Notes: generated by a model from the letters alone, not told the origin. A stretch of 64,000 nucleotides of DNA from Branchiostoma belcheri (GCF_001625305.1 NW_017802691.1:16818-80817), one strand, 5' to 3'; counted from the first letter of the stretch, positions 53,611-63,580 are shown. A program made the numbers and translations.

Positions 53611-56600
53611 CTTCGTCCTCACTGTTGCTTTCTTCTGAGGATTCCTCACTAGAAGACTCCTCCGAGCTGGAGGCCTGCTTCTTGTTCTTCTTTAAGATGC
53701 TGGACTCCAGCGTGCGTCGCTCCTCTGAGATGTCTTGCATGAACGACGTCTTGTCCTTCAGGCTAATCCTCGACACTGAGGTCCTGAAAAAAAGGGTTTT
53801 TTTTCGAAGTTTTAATCTAGATTTCAAACCTCTACAGTTGTGTGACCCAGTTGCAATCGGACCCTTTGCTAAGAAAAATTTAACAGGTGAAAAAAGGCTC
53901 TGCCCCGGTGGTGTTGCCAAAAAAGGCTTGTGTAGTTAATTTCTGCCGATGCCTATTTTAATTCTAGAATGTACCAAACACTGTACACATTGCCATCTAA
54001 AATCATGGCACTGGATCTTGTTCCTAAAACAGTCATGACAAATTCATAGTCATTGTTATTATTATGTAAAGAATGATAAACCTTGGAACATACATAAAAT
54101 GTATAATGGAGACAAAAATGTTAAACACATCCTACATGACTTGTATGATGTACATGTAGCTTTAGAAATGTAGGGAGACTTTGTTTTTCTAGAATCATTG
54201 CATAAAGCCATTACTCTTATAACAGCCATTTAAGAGATACATTAATAGCATCTGCTATTATAGTTACACCTGTACACAATCAAAACAGTAACCACACTGT
54301 CCTATACATTCTTACACCTTAAAATCTTACCTGGCTATTTGTACATAATATAAAAAATGCATAGTGAAGGCAAATCTTGTGTGGTCAGTGGGGTAAATGT
54401 ACAGAACGATTCTACAGTTTGCAGATAGAGGAAATCCACGAGAAATGAGGATGACTATGGCTCTACATAGAGGCGAGGATGAGAACTAGACTACATGTAA
54501 GTGCCTTCGACAGTCAGTCCAACCTGTAAAATTGCAGCTGCTTCAAATCTGTTCTACGAGTCTCTATTGCATCAGATTCTACACAGTCAGGATAGCATGC
54601 AGATTTGTTTCTATCCTTACATACCAGGGCTGTAGGTTGTATTAGCCTACAGTAATATGCAAGAAATGGTCCTGGAAAAATGACCTATAATCTGTACTTT
54701 ATGGGGTTTTAGTGCTAATTGTCAGCCAATCAGATTGCCAGGCTGTTGTTCCCAGCTGGATGCCAGCCAATCAGGTTGCCTCTTCTGCTCAAGGGGCAAT
54801 GTGATTGGCTGGTGGCTTACCTGGGAGCTACCAGCCAATCAAGTCACTTCTTTTCCTCACTAAGCGATATGATTGGCTGGTGACTTACATGTATCTGGGA
54901 GCTACCAGCCAATCAAGTCTCCTCTTCTCCTCAAGAAGCAATGTGATTGGCTGGTAACTCACCTGGAAGCTACATTTTTGAACCAGCCAATCACCTTACC
55001 TTTTTTGCTCATGGGGCAACGTGATTGGCCAAGGACAAACTGTAAGCCACTTAGCCACGGCCATTACTTGCATACGGCGCAAATACTTAAGCTACAAGCC
55101 TGGTTTGAAAGAAGGATGATATTTTTTCTGGCAGTGGGAGTTAAGCACAGGAGAGTCAGATATGAGCTGAGATGACTGGCCCATGAGACCCACTGTTATG
55201 GAGATGAGCGGATCGTCTATGGTAAACTTTTGTTGTTGTTGACGAGTTTTTTAGTCACAGTTCTAGGACTAAGTTCTGGACACTGAAGACGTCACGTTAT
55301 ACGAGTTTACAACAATGCACTGCAGCTGCAAACAGAGCCACTAACAAAAAAAGATACTAGTAATAAAAAAAAAGAAAATGCCTATGCTTCTGAGTTGTGA
55401 CAAAAAATGAGGCCTTTATAGGTTTCTGTTAGTATGCTTTCTTCAAAATAAAAGTAAAAAATACTGTATAACTGGTTTGTACTTTCTAAGGCTTTGTTCC
55501 ACATAATTGAGCAAGTCATTTTTGTTTGAAAAAAGTTTTACAAAACATGCACATGCGTCACTTTGAATCAAGCCAAAGCATTTTGTACTGTTTCTTTGAC
55601 TTCAAGCAAAAATTATTTTAAGAGCTTCAAGCTTTACTCTATGTATATAATTAGTCCTTTTACTGGGAGCTTTTATTAGTTTAGCAACAATCATAGTTGT
55701 TGGGTTGTGTTTAAGAGTAGCGAGGTTAGATTGGGTCACACTGGACAGTACTTTCCTCAAATCTGACCAAAAAGTACAGAGATGCCTACATTCTCTTTTT
55801 TGATCTAGCTTTTACATCTCATTTTAATACTTTATAAACTGTGATTTTTACAAAATGAGCGCGATCGGTAGTCTGTTGGTTTCTTTTCCAAGACGTGTAG
55901 ATGTGAGTTTTCAAATTTCAAGCATTCAAAGCAACATAACTTCTGTCAGAATGTCTTGATTCAGATCATCACCATAAGGTTAATCCAAACATTCAATATA
56001 AAATGCAGGCTGGTTACTGTAAATTTGCTTACAGTAACTACATTCACCAGCTACGTATTAGTATTTTATTACTTTCCTTACTAACTGAGTGGTCATTGCA
56101 GCTGCAGTGCTTGTAATAATTCTACAGTCTCTAAACAGAAAATGGTTGTTGAGACGTGGACAGTTTCTATCCCTACGACAGGCCAGGCCACGTTACCTCA
56201 GCTCCGGGTCCGCCGGACCATTGTAAGAAGAGAAAGGGGCCGACTGCGAGCCCACGCTGAAAAAACAGTCAAGGAATGGTCAATGCCGGAAGGCGGGAAG
56301 TGCTCTGTGTGTGGGCACGCAGGACAGAAATACAGCAGAGAGAAGCTTTGGGATGATTTAACATCTAACCAGCAGAGATATGTAACCATCCTACTTTGTA
56401 TGACAGTACAGTACAGAGTACCAATGTGTCACTCAAAAATGTTCCTTATGTCTATCTGTTCAGATATCTTACCCAGGGTAGTTCAAAGAGTTTTTCCTAT
56501 TTCCTATGTCTAGTGATCAGTTCAAACTTGGTTAAACTTTGCATAATTTCTACGTTCCTCCTCCTTCTGAGAATGGTACAGTCCCGTGACCTCAGGTCAC

Positions 56601-59600
56601 TCCTACCTGCAACCTTTGACCTACCCAGTATCCTCTTGCAGCCTCCTACAAGTGTCATCACAAAATAAAAGTCTTCAAATAGGCTAAAAAATACTATATA
56701 CAGTAACTGAAGACACCAATTTCCAAACAGTTTGGTTTTGCCAGTCTGACAAAATTGTTTTGCCTTCTTGCTCTTTGCAGGACAAACCTTCAGTTCACTA
56801 CCTTGGTCTTCTCGGCTTCTTTAAAAGAGGTTACGTTAAAAGTCTCTTTCAGTGAGCCAGTTTAGACATTCAGTACTTCAGCACCTTGTTTGTTTGTTTG
56901 TGAGTGAAACTTTGGTACGTTACCTTCTCTTGAGCGGTGCCTTCTCGTGCTCGTTGGTAATGTCTATCACCAGTTTCTCCGCTGGACGCTCTTTCTTGAT
57001 CTGAAAAAAAAATCAAAGAAGACAGTTTTATCTGTTCTCACCTGGAAAAAAATACAAAATAAGACGAGGTGATTTTCAGGATAAAAAAAGATGTCAGCAG
57101 TATACTCACAGTGGCCTGTCTTTTCTTGAGTTCTTCTAAATATGGTAGAACGTCTACATCTGCTATGTCAAATGGTGATTGCCCCTGCAGGAAATACAAA
57201 AATTTGTTAGACTTTTTGAAAACATCTACAAGTCAAGTGGTTAGCAAGCCTGCCTCTGGACCAAGGGGCTGGGAGTTCGAATCCCAGCTGTTGTTGCTTA
57301 CCTGATACACTACTGTAAAGGGTCACAGTCCTTAGGAGAATTTCCTTGGCACTGTGAACCTGTAGTGTCATGACCAGTGGGAGATTAGCTCTTAAATGAG
57401 CTAAAAGTAGCTTGAGATCAATCTCAATTTTTTCAGACTTACATTAGAAAGTGTTTACTGTCTAACATCGACCCACTGGACAGGGTCACATGGAGACATG
57501 GAGTCCAGTCTAGCCGACTGCTGCCTACCCCTGAGACAGGGAAGCCAGCAGCAGAATTATTAAAGCCCGGATATGTATGTACATTAACGTAAATGTGTAC
57601 TCACAGCATAGTTGGTGATGCCCATGTTACACATGCTCTCAGCCAGCACTTCGCAGGCCTCCTTCTGGCCCCAGTGTGCCGCGGCGTGAAGCGGCGTCCA
57701 GCCGTCGTTGTCTACAGCGTTGATCGGCACTCCGGCCTGGATCAGCAATCTGGGGGCAACGAAAGGGAAAGTTTAAGACAAGAAAATGAAAGTTTAAGAC
57801 ACGAAAAGTAAAAGTTAAAGACATGAAAGGGAAAGTTTAAGACACGAAAGGGAAAGTTTAAGACATGAAAGGGAAAGTTTAAGACATGAAGAAAAGTTTA
57901 AGACACAAAAAGTGAAAGCTTAAGACACGAAAGGGAAAGTTTAAGACACGAAAGGGAAAATTTAAGACACGAAAGGGAAAGTGTAAGGCACGAGTGAAAG
58001 TGTAAGGCATGAGTAAAAGTGTATGGAGCAAGTGAAAGGGGAAGGAATGACTGAAAGTGTCAGACACAAAGAAGTGGATGTGCAAGACACAAAAAATAAA
58101 CGAGGGTATGACCAAGGATTTTAAAGCAAGCAAAGGGATGCTTAAAACTATATGAAACAGAAATATGGAATACACCAGACGTTCTGCATGGTTTTGACGT
58201 AGCCCTGTGCTTCAACAGAAACATGGAATACAGTAGAAGTTCTGCTACATACTGCATGACTTTGATGTAGCCCTTCGCTGCAGCTACATGCAGAGCCGAG
58301 GCCCCAGACTTGCTGTGTTTCTTCTCCTTGATGACTCGGCTGTTCAGCCACTGGTTCGCGTCCTCGATCATTCGTCGTTCCTCTTCACGTCGGGCTGCCT
58401 CCAGGTCAATGCCTGTCACAAATTCAAATCAAAAAAAGGTTTGTAATTCTTGCAAAATCAGCAAAACATTGCATCTTTTGGCTGATCAAACACTATCATA
58501 CATTGAGGTTCCTGATTGGCTGAAGAAATCACCTTCCATGTTCTGATTGGTTAAAACCTACACTACTGAGGTTTCTGTTTGGTCAAACACTGTACAGGTC
58601 ATCTTCTGATTGGTTAAACAGTTTAAATCATACACATAGTTTCCTGATTGGTCAAGCACTGCACATCTCATCTTCTGATTGGTTTCAGCCTACCATACAA
58701 CTACTAGTCCTTTCTGATTGGTCATATAATGACACAATTCCCATTCTGATTCAATTTGGCCAATCACTAATTCAACAAGACATGTTGGACAAAGACAAAT
58801 TTTTCACTATCAAACTCAGTGAGTTACACACACACAAAATCATGGTACAATTCAAGTCTACACAATGTACATGTAGTGTCATGTTTGTTTTTTGCTCACT
58901 TTGTTGTTCCACAAACTTGTGTATGAGTTGTTCCATCTCTTCATCCTCAGCCAGGTCCAGTGGTGTTTCTCCTTCATTGTTAACTGCAGACAGGTCCGCA
59001 CCATGCTCTATAAGGTACCTATGGGGAGGTAGAGACTTTTTTTAAACCTTTGTAGCGTGCAAAATACCTGGTTGCCCAGTTGCTCCGGGCAACCAAATCT
59101 TACTTGGGGCAACCTGTTTTTGAACCTAGGTAGCCCAGTGTGCTAGTATCAGTTAACTATAGGCTGTTAGAAATGTTGTCAAAGGCTTATGTAAGTAACA
59201 TTACTTAATTTGAGGAAAGTAATATAGGTAGGGCAACCTAAAATTCTGATGGGCAACCTAATTTTTGCTGTAGGTTGCCCATTTGACAACCTGGTTCAAA
59301 AATGTATTTTGTACACTGCTTTGTAATGCTGAACTAACTACAGACAAGTACAATACTGTCACCTTTAGTATCACAGTGTTAAAAACTGTGAATTTTTTAT
59401 ACCTAAAGGTACAGTATAAGGTACAATGTACCTTAGGGAGTGTATTCAACATTTTTAACCTTTGTCACACTGAACTATACCTTTGAACCAGTACAATACT
59501 GGGGTTTGGAGTCACTCACAGTATCAGGAATGCAAGGCAAATCAGAAAGGGTCATTTTACAAATCAAAACAGTGTGATAAGCTCTACCTTGGATACATGA

Positions 59601-60451
59601 AATATTTGAGATGTTGTCACTGATAGTTTGACACTGACAGATGGTAACAGTGAAAGATACGAATATTTCTTTGCCATCCATAACATATGCTAACTGCAAG
59701 CAAATATCAAATTTCTATGATGTCCCTACTGTACTTGGTGGCAACGATATATTTGTACCCTTCACTATTACCATTACAGTAGGGGCCTCAGTCATAGTTT
59801 TTGATAAAGCAGAACCTTAAGGTTCTGGGTTCGAATCCATGGCAGGCTCCACTGTTGTGTCCTTGGGAAAGGTACTTTACATCTATTTTTTTCACTTGAC
59901 TCAGGTGAAAATGAGTACCCACTTTTGGTTAGGAACATCTTCGTAGAAAGGTCTTAAAGCTGGTGTGAGTGGTTCAAACCTTACAGTCTGGTCTCAGGTT
60001 TGACATCTTGGTGATAGTCACCTGTTATGTCAATCCTTCCACAAATGTGGTAAATCTTCTTAAATAAATAAATAGATGAAGGATACATACTACATTTAAA
60101 GTTAAAACTTTTGGTCCAACACAAAGAGTTCTCTCACCTAGAGCTTTCGACCAGTTACTCTGATCTTCCTCAGTAGACTGACCCAGTGAGGCTTGTCACG
60201 TGGCTTCTTTGAAGTGTGACGTCAACACTGGGTGAGAGAATTTTTCGTGTTGGACCAAAAGTTTTAACTTTAAACATGTAACTACCAACACAGATAAACT
60301 TTTATGATAAGGTTACATACTGTGTGATTTCCAGGTGTCCACAGGAGACAGTAGCGTGTAAAGCCGTCCACCCTTCATTGTCAGGGTACTCCATGTCTGC
60401 TTCTTTCTCTACCAGGAACTTTACCATGTCCATGTTGTCATCAATGCAAGC
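46479..60451 (-). CDS. PPP1R12A: myosin phosphatase targeting subunit (MYPT), partial gene
   Basis: Fifteen exons with consistent phases (60,321-60,451; 58,900-59,018; 58,253-58,412; 57,605-57,749; 57,110-57,184; 56,924-57,000; 53,611-53,783; 53,003-53,073; 52,118-52,399; 51,523-51,602; 50,772-50,843; 49,353-49,484; 48,528-48,618; 47,804-47,911; 46,479-46,653) encode about 630 residues. The order is ankyrin repeats, acidic and Ser-rich linker, SWRAGLRKTGS segment, SREDRLRRLGI repeats and the RRSYLAPQRDEES...RRSTQ-GVT block, matching vertebrate PPP1R12A/B. Family role: holds PP1c-delta on phosphorylated myosin and is inhibited by ROCK at the Thr of RRSTQ (human Thr696). The first exon with the PP1-binding motif and the C-terminal coiled coil are outside or unseen. 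Amphioxus probably has one pre-duplication gene, so the A/B/C assignment is open. Confidence 0.93.
47090..47800. other. intron of PPP1R12, no further feature
   Basis: The introns between 46,654 and 48,527 show only short chance frames on both strands; no additional exon fitting the phase was seen. Confidence 0.5.
47804..47911 (-). CDS. PPP1R12A: PPP1R12 exon: GVTMDDLEAAEKTI segment
   Basis: A 36-codon exon between CTCTGAAG and GTGAGA encodes GVTMDDLEAAEKTIRKDKEE then an alternating Lys/Glu helix KERRDREGKENGTAKE. It completes the RRSTQ-GVT motif of the previous exon and matches vertebrate GVTLTDLQEAEKTI. Confidence 0.94.
48318..48460 (+). repeat. dispersed repeat with hammerhead-like core, copy A
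   Basis: The 140-bp repeat runs from AGTGTTGACGTCACACTTCA through CTGAGGAAGACCAGAGTGAC, TGGTCGAAAGCTCTAGG to GTTTTAAC. An inverted copy lies at 60,098-60,240 in another intron of the same gene. GACCA and TGGTC pair perfectly between CTGAGGA and GAAA. Confidence 0.85.
48528..48618 (-). CDS. PPP1R12A: PPP1R12 exon with ROCK inhibitory site
   Basis: Encodes RSYLAPQRDEESETQRKARS then RRARETRRSTQ, ending at GTATGC. The Thr of RRSTQ corresponds to human MYPT1 Thr696, the site whose phosphorylation by ROCK and related kinases inhibits PP1c. Vertebrate RSYLTPVRDEESESQRKARS is almost the same, one of the best-conserved parts of the gene. Confidence 0.95.
48898..49010 (+). repeat. dispersed repeat with hammerhead-like core, copy B
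   Basis: GCAGAACTCCAGTCAGAAGC leads to CTGAGGAAGGTGTTTGATAA, then GACACCAAAACGT. It matches 21,553-21,640. GGTGT pairs with ACACC, but the GAAA is AAAA here. Confidence 0.75.
49353..49484 (-). CDS. PPP1R12A: PPP1R12 exon: Ser/Thr-rich linker
   Basis: Encodes RKGGSESDVGTSKTTVASSS then a Thr-rich run ending STSTR at GTGAGG. The acceptor is uncertain: TATATGAG at 49,485 is the only nearby AG that fits the phase, but its pyrimidine tract is weak. Ser/Thr-rich composition matches the same region of vertebrate MYPT1. Confidence 0.7.
49790..50036. repeat. intronic minisatellite, ACATGGGCAC type
   Basis: About 11 degenerate units of 20-24 bp containing CATGGGCAC and GTCA fill this stretch of the intron between the copy-2 and Ser/Thr-rich exons. 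A chance frame with repeated HGH words results. Confidence 0.85.
50772..50843 (-). CDS. PPP1R12A: PPP1R12 exon: SREDRLRRLGI copy 2
   Basis: Encodes TESREDRLRRLGILPPADNK plus DKDK between GTGTCAG and GTAGGT. It enters and leaves in phase 2, so it can be skipped or included without changing frame. Confidence 0.87.
51523..51602 (-). CDS. PPP1R12A: PPP1R12 exon: SREDRLRRLGI copy 1
   Basis: Encodes ERKESREDRLRRLGIMPPEP plus QKDNKDK between TTTTACAG and GTGAGT. It is a tandem paralogue of the exon at 50,772-50,843, with the same SREDRLRRLGI-PP and DNKDK ends and the same outgoing phase 2. Confidence 0.87.
52118..52399 (-). CDS. PPP1R12A: PPP1R12 exon: SWR-x-GLRKTGS region
   Basis: Of several AG acceptors only TCTACCCAG (52,400) keeps phase 0, giving exactly 94 codons: HGPSTTSTSLTRKPSDSDEP..., TPTSWRAGLRKTGSSSAVPE, LQRSPSTPSIFYKPWEERLK and a charged end KEREKDKER at GTAAGA. 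The WRxGLRKTGS block and the RSxSxP phospho-like site match vertebrate MYPT1 (WRLGLRKTGS; RSASSPRL). Confidence 0.9.
53003..53073 (-). CDS. PPP1R12A: PPP1R12 exon: short basic linker
   Basis: Encodes VDKERRTGGGVTLTRITPAG then TNQ between TTTATAG and GTATGT. Phase 1 in and 0 out agree with its neighbours. No motif beyond a possible kinase site (RRTGG). Confidence 0.8.
53474..53610. repeat. (CTA)n/(TAG)n microsatellite at a splice donor
   Basis: Blocks of CTA repeats, broken by two AACAG/TGTACAG interruptions, run for about 135 bp and touch the exon end at 53,611. On the coding strand the exon's GAAG is followed by GTAGTAGTAG, so each unit supplies a GTAG donor-like tetranucleotide. Confidence 0.95.
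53611..53783 (-). CDS. PPP1R12A: PPP1R12 exon: basic-Ser/Glu-rich linker
   Basis: Encodes TSVSRISLKDKTSFMQDISE then a Lys patch (LKKNKKQ) and an acidic run of SSEES words. RISLKDK corresponds to the RISLKEK segment of vertebrate PPP1R12B-type proteins. The 5' splice site is the first unit of a (GTA)n microsatellite. Confidence 0.85.
54720..55035. repeat. intronic array of alternating CCAAT boxes
   Basis: A unit of about 73 bp contains CCAGCCAATCA.GT and, on the other strand, GTGATTGGCTGGT. Nine CCAAT cores (NF-Y-type words, in alternating orientation) occur in about 300 bp within the 3.1-kb intron. The spacing lets each pair fold into a hairpin. Confidence 0.85.
56924..57000 (-). CDS. PPP1R12A: PPP1R12 exon: post-ankyrin linker
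   Basis: Encodes IKKERPAEKLVIDITNEHEK plus APLKR between TTTTTCAG and GTAACG. It is less conserved than the ankyrin exons; its assignment rests on phase (0 in, 2 out) and clean splice sites. Confidence 0.8.
57110..57184 (-). CDS. PPP1R12A: PPP1R12 exon: last ankyrin repeat
   Basis: Bounded by TTTCCTGCAG and GTGAGT, the 75-bp symmetrical exon encodes GQSPFDIADVDVLPYLEELK plus KRQAT, equivalent to vertebrate GQTAFDVADEDILGYLEEL. Confidence 0.93.
57220..57560 (+). mobile_element. tRNA-derived SINE
   Basis: AAGTGGTTAGCAAGCCTGCC resembles a tRNA A box and arm, and GAGTTCGAATCCCAGC is a good B box 35 bp later. A non-tRNA body follows. It lies inside a PPP1R12 intron, opposite to the gene. Confidence 0.65.
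57605..57749 (-). CDS. PPP1R12A: PPP1R12 exon: ankyrin repeat
   Basis: After CCCCCAG it encodes LLIQAGVPINAVDNDGWTPL, then HAAAHWGQKEACEVLAESMC, closely matching the MYPT DGWTPLHAAAHWG repeat, and ends NYA at GTGAGT. The exon is distinctly GC-rich at its centre compared with the AT-rich flanking introns. Confidence 0.94.
57757..58090. repeat. 20-bp minisatellite GAAAGTTTAAGACACGAAAG
   Basis: About 16 units, increasingly degenerate toward 58,090, begin 8 bp from the splice acceptor of the exon at 57,605-57,749. The array makes the polypyrimidine tract of that acceptor from its own CTTTC-rich minus strand. Confidence 0.88.
58253..58412 (-). CDS. PPP1R12A: PPP1R12 exon: inter-ankyrin helix and repeat
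   Basis: It encodes DLEAARREEERRMIEDANQW and, after a basic segment, KSGASALHVAAAKGYIKVM. The EAAR-EEER helix that separates the two ankyrin groups is diagnostic of MYPT proteins. Confidence 0.94.
58505..58775. repeat. second intronic array of CCAAT boxes
   Basis: Units of about 31-38 bp carry TTCTGATTGGTTAAA or close variants; seven ATTGG words and one CCAAT occur in 270 bp. Unlike the array at 54,720, almost all lie in one orientation. Confidence 0.85.
58900..59018 (-). CDS. PPP1R12A: PPP1R12 exon: ankyrin repeat with acidic helix
   Basis: Bounded by CCCCATAG and GTGAGC, it encodes YLIEHGADLSAVNNEGETP, then LDLAEDEEMEQLIHKFVEQQ. The NNEGETPLDLAE ankyrin turn corresponds to vertebrate NSEGDTPLDIAE. 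Confidence 0.93.
59765..60060 (+). mobile_element. tRNA-derived SINE, deuterostome type
   Basis: GGTTCTGGGTTCGAATCCAT is a B-box region, followed by TGTTGTGTCCTTGGGAAAGG TACTTTACA, a body motif common in deuterostome SINEs, and it ends in (AAAT)n near 60,062. The A-box side is degenerate. Confidence 0.7.
60098..60240 (-). repeat. dispersed repeat with hammerhead-like core, copy C
   Basis: Inverted copy of 48,318-48,460. The core on the minus strand reads CTGAGGAAGATCAGAGTAAC then TGGTCGAAA; the stem keeps pairing with one G-T wobble. Confidence 0.85.
60321..60451 (-). CDS. PPP1R12A: PPP1R12 exon: ankyrin repeat 2-3 region
   Basis: The exon begins after GTGTTTTCAG and ends ATCACACA/GTATGT. 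It encodes ACIDDNMDMVKFLVEKEAD followed by YPDNEGWTALHATVSCGHLE, two ankyrin repeat halves nearly identical to vertebrate MYPT1. The incoming phase is 0 and the outgoing phase is 2, matching the next exon. The exon upstream, with the RVxF motif, is not seen within 3.5 kb. Confidence 0.93.
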
Positions 60452-60554
60452 CTGAAAACACAAACATTGTCATGAAAGAATAATACACAATATGCAATAT
60501 GACATACAGTAATTATACACAATATACAATTATACACAATAATCATACACAATA

Positions 60555-60695
60555 TCACTCACTCTCACTCACTCACTCACTCACTCACTCACTCACTCAC
60601 TCACTCACTCACTCACTCACTCACTCACTCACTCACTCACACACTCAATCACTCACTCACTCACTCACTCACTCACCCACCCACTCACTCACACA
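60555..60695. repeat. (CACT)n microsatellite
   Basis: About 35 CACT units with a few interruptions, in sequence upstream of the first visible PPP1R12 exon. Confidence 0.97.
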
Positions 60696-60699
60696 CACT

Positions 60700-63580
60700 C
60701 ATTCTCTCCCATAGCTTAGTCAGCCTTCGAGGCAGCATGAAATGAAAAATTTGTAACTTCTCTTTAAATTTGCAATTAATCAAATATGCATGATGTTCAA
60801 AAAATAGAAATGTATTCAAGGCAATGAATACTTAACTAAATATTTGTTTTTTGGTTACATTTAATTCATGTACCAGCTCTGAAAAGAACAACAAGCAAAA
60901 GGGTAAAATGTTAAGTTAATCATTAATTTTTTTTTTAATGTTTAATTGAAAGCCCAGATTATTTGGCAATTACTTAGAAAAATGGTTGGGTGGCAATCTT
61001 GACAATGAGGGGGTGTGTGCAACTAGGGCTAGAAGTTTGAAGACATAAGAAGTAAGAAAACCACCTCAGCAGCCATATATAAGGTACCAGCTGGGCTATG
61101 TCTTCCATGTAACTGCAGTGTGGTACTGGTTTAGCCCTTGGCTAGGAATATTTCTGACAATCCCCGAAGAATTAGGTCACTTGTAACCATGAACAGAGTT
61201 GTAAATTTTACGAAATCCTTCAAACGTGAAAATCAGTAAAGAAAAAAATGCTGAAGAAAAAAACTTGACCTAGTATGTGCATTCAAGTATCATTCTGAAT
61301 ATAACTAATGACAACATATGTTTGTATACATGTAGCAGTATATACAGCTTTCAATATTGGACATGGAACTATGTTTTAGTATACAAATTTGCTAAAAATC
61401 AAGCTAGGGGAATCATTGAATAGACCTTATTCTGGCTTCAAAATTTCAAACAACAAATTTGTCACCAACAAAAAAGTCTGTACAATTTTGACTATAACTT
61501 ATAAGCCTCTCTAAAAATAACCCCTACTGTAATGAGTGTGTAAGTATAGTATGTATAATGACCCAATGCTGCTTATATAGGGAACGTGCCCTGTAAAGTA
61601 TTTTCAGGATGTACGATGCTACCATTTTAGCACCTGGCTGTGGGCAAAGCCGTCACCGATCCTGGAGTCGTGATATTTTTCCTGGTGACAGCTGTTTCCT
61701 GTACGTTTGGATGCCGTCTCGTGTGTGATTGTCCGACTGATGCTATAACCCTGATCACTGGTTTAACTAAAAGTTCAGAAAACTCAAATTTCACTACAGC
61801 AATATAATAAGTCAGCTGGGTTTGAAATACTGAGTGCATATGGACTTTTGTACACTAAGAATTGGAGCTGTGCAATTGATTTTTGACAATGCACTGAGAT
61901 ATTTGTATAATGGTTACTGTAACATTATAATTCTATATATACAAATACAGAAACTATTATAGACCATATTCTTGACGTTTCAAGTGTCAGAAAAACCTTT
62001 ACTTCTTGTATTACTAGACAGTCTTGTTGAATGTTAAAGGTAGCTATAGAATTTCAGATTCAAGCTCTTAAGAGATGCACTAAGGATCTTGGTAATTTAT
62101 AAACTAATATTTTTCTAACATTCTACTTTGTCTTAATTTTTAATTATGTACATCTAATTTTTTTCTGTGAAGGTACATTTGTAGGTTAGGTGCACCAGTG
62201 AAAGTATTCCCAAAACTGAATTTCCATCCCTGGTAAGGAATGTAGGACGCAACAAATGTAACCTTCTTTACTTGTTACCCATACCCCCAGGCAGGTAAAG
62301 CTTTAAGTTTAAATTAAAATGACATTGACTTTGGCCAGCAGGGTGTTTTAACTTCAGAATCTACACAGGAAAGATGCCAAAGTCTTCAGGTTGGTTTCTG
62401 TCATTTCAAGTTTGTATCCATGAAAGTGCATGTGAGGATAGCCACTTTCTAATTACTAGAAGCTCATTAAAAAATACAAGCCCCTGCAGTTCCAGAAAAG
62501 GCTGCTAGGGGACCAAAACTAGGGGCTCAAAATGCTTGTGGGAAACCTGCAATTTTCAGGAAAAATAAGTATATATATGATTGTGGGAAAATACAGAAAA
62601 CAGTCACAATTTGGCAGGCTACACTCCATACTACGAATCACATACTTTCAGAAGTGGAAATGCAGTAACTCAAGCCATGAAATATTATGCCTTTCTTCCT
62701 TTCCAAGCCTCTTGTTTATGTGCTAAGATAATGCCACAGTTTCCATAACAAAATCCAACATGAATGTCAGTTAAAAGTAGCACATATATCTCTGTACGAA
62801 AGTGCATGTAAGGACAACCTGGTCTCTTGTTACCCTAGCTCTACTGGTACTACTCTACTTATTTACACGAGGCTCAGAAGCACATAGCAAAGTCCTGCAG
62901 TATAACTACTATAAGGGACACCCTGTATTTTACCATAGCGGAACACTGAGGGTTACCAGTAGCCGGTGTCATAGTTTTTAGGACGGAGCCTGTAAAATGA
63001 TCTCTCAACAGTTTAAACATATCAGTCCTAGTAGTTTGGGAAGATTTTATTATCTATAATCAGTGAACAAATTACAGTTTATTGTATTGCAGACACATAC
63101 AATTTGAACACAATGAGCTAATTAGGAAGCAATTTAACTTTCCAACACAAGAAATTGGACTTGCCCAAATTTTTGACTGTACAACTCCAGTTTTTGGATA
63201 GGTCAAAGAACACAGTTGTAGTACAACTTGTTCACACATGCACAGACACACTGACAGACGTGTACACACAGACAATTCAGGGATCGAAATTCATTTTTTT
63301 GATTAGGTGCACTGGTGCACCTAACCAAAAATATTAGGTGCACCAAAAAAATTTTGGGTGCACCACATATTTCCAGTAGTACATTAATAAGTTAAATATT
63401 ACTAATATCAAATTAATATTGCAAACGTAAAGAATGCTAAAAATGATCGTAGCAAGAGTGGAAATTGCATCGCTATGGAAATAACACAGTAATGATCTTA
63501 CCGAAAAAAAGGCAAATTAGGATTCCGAGATCGAAAAAAAAATATTTTAAAAAATCTAGAAATGAAAAAAAAATCACACA
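60700..63580. other. no exon recognised
   Basis: AT-rich sequence upstream of the first visible PPP1R12 exon. I searched both strands by eye for the MYPT first ankyrin repeat and the K/R-V-x-F motif and saw neither. GGTGCACC-type words at 62,180 and 63,305-63,370 form short inverted repeats. Confidence 0.5.

Noticed and set aside
53561-53920. 119-aa frame ending in a poly-Ser tail
   Set aside because: The Ser tail is microsatellite read-through past the splice donor, and the N-terminal part is intron; only 53,611-53,783 is exon.
57220-57300. A functional tRNA gene
   Set aside because: A and B boxes are present, but the cloverleaf stems do not close and a SINE body follows.
60499-60714. Frame of SLTHSLTH repeats
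   Set aside because: It is the (CACT)n microsatellite.
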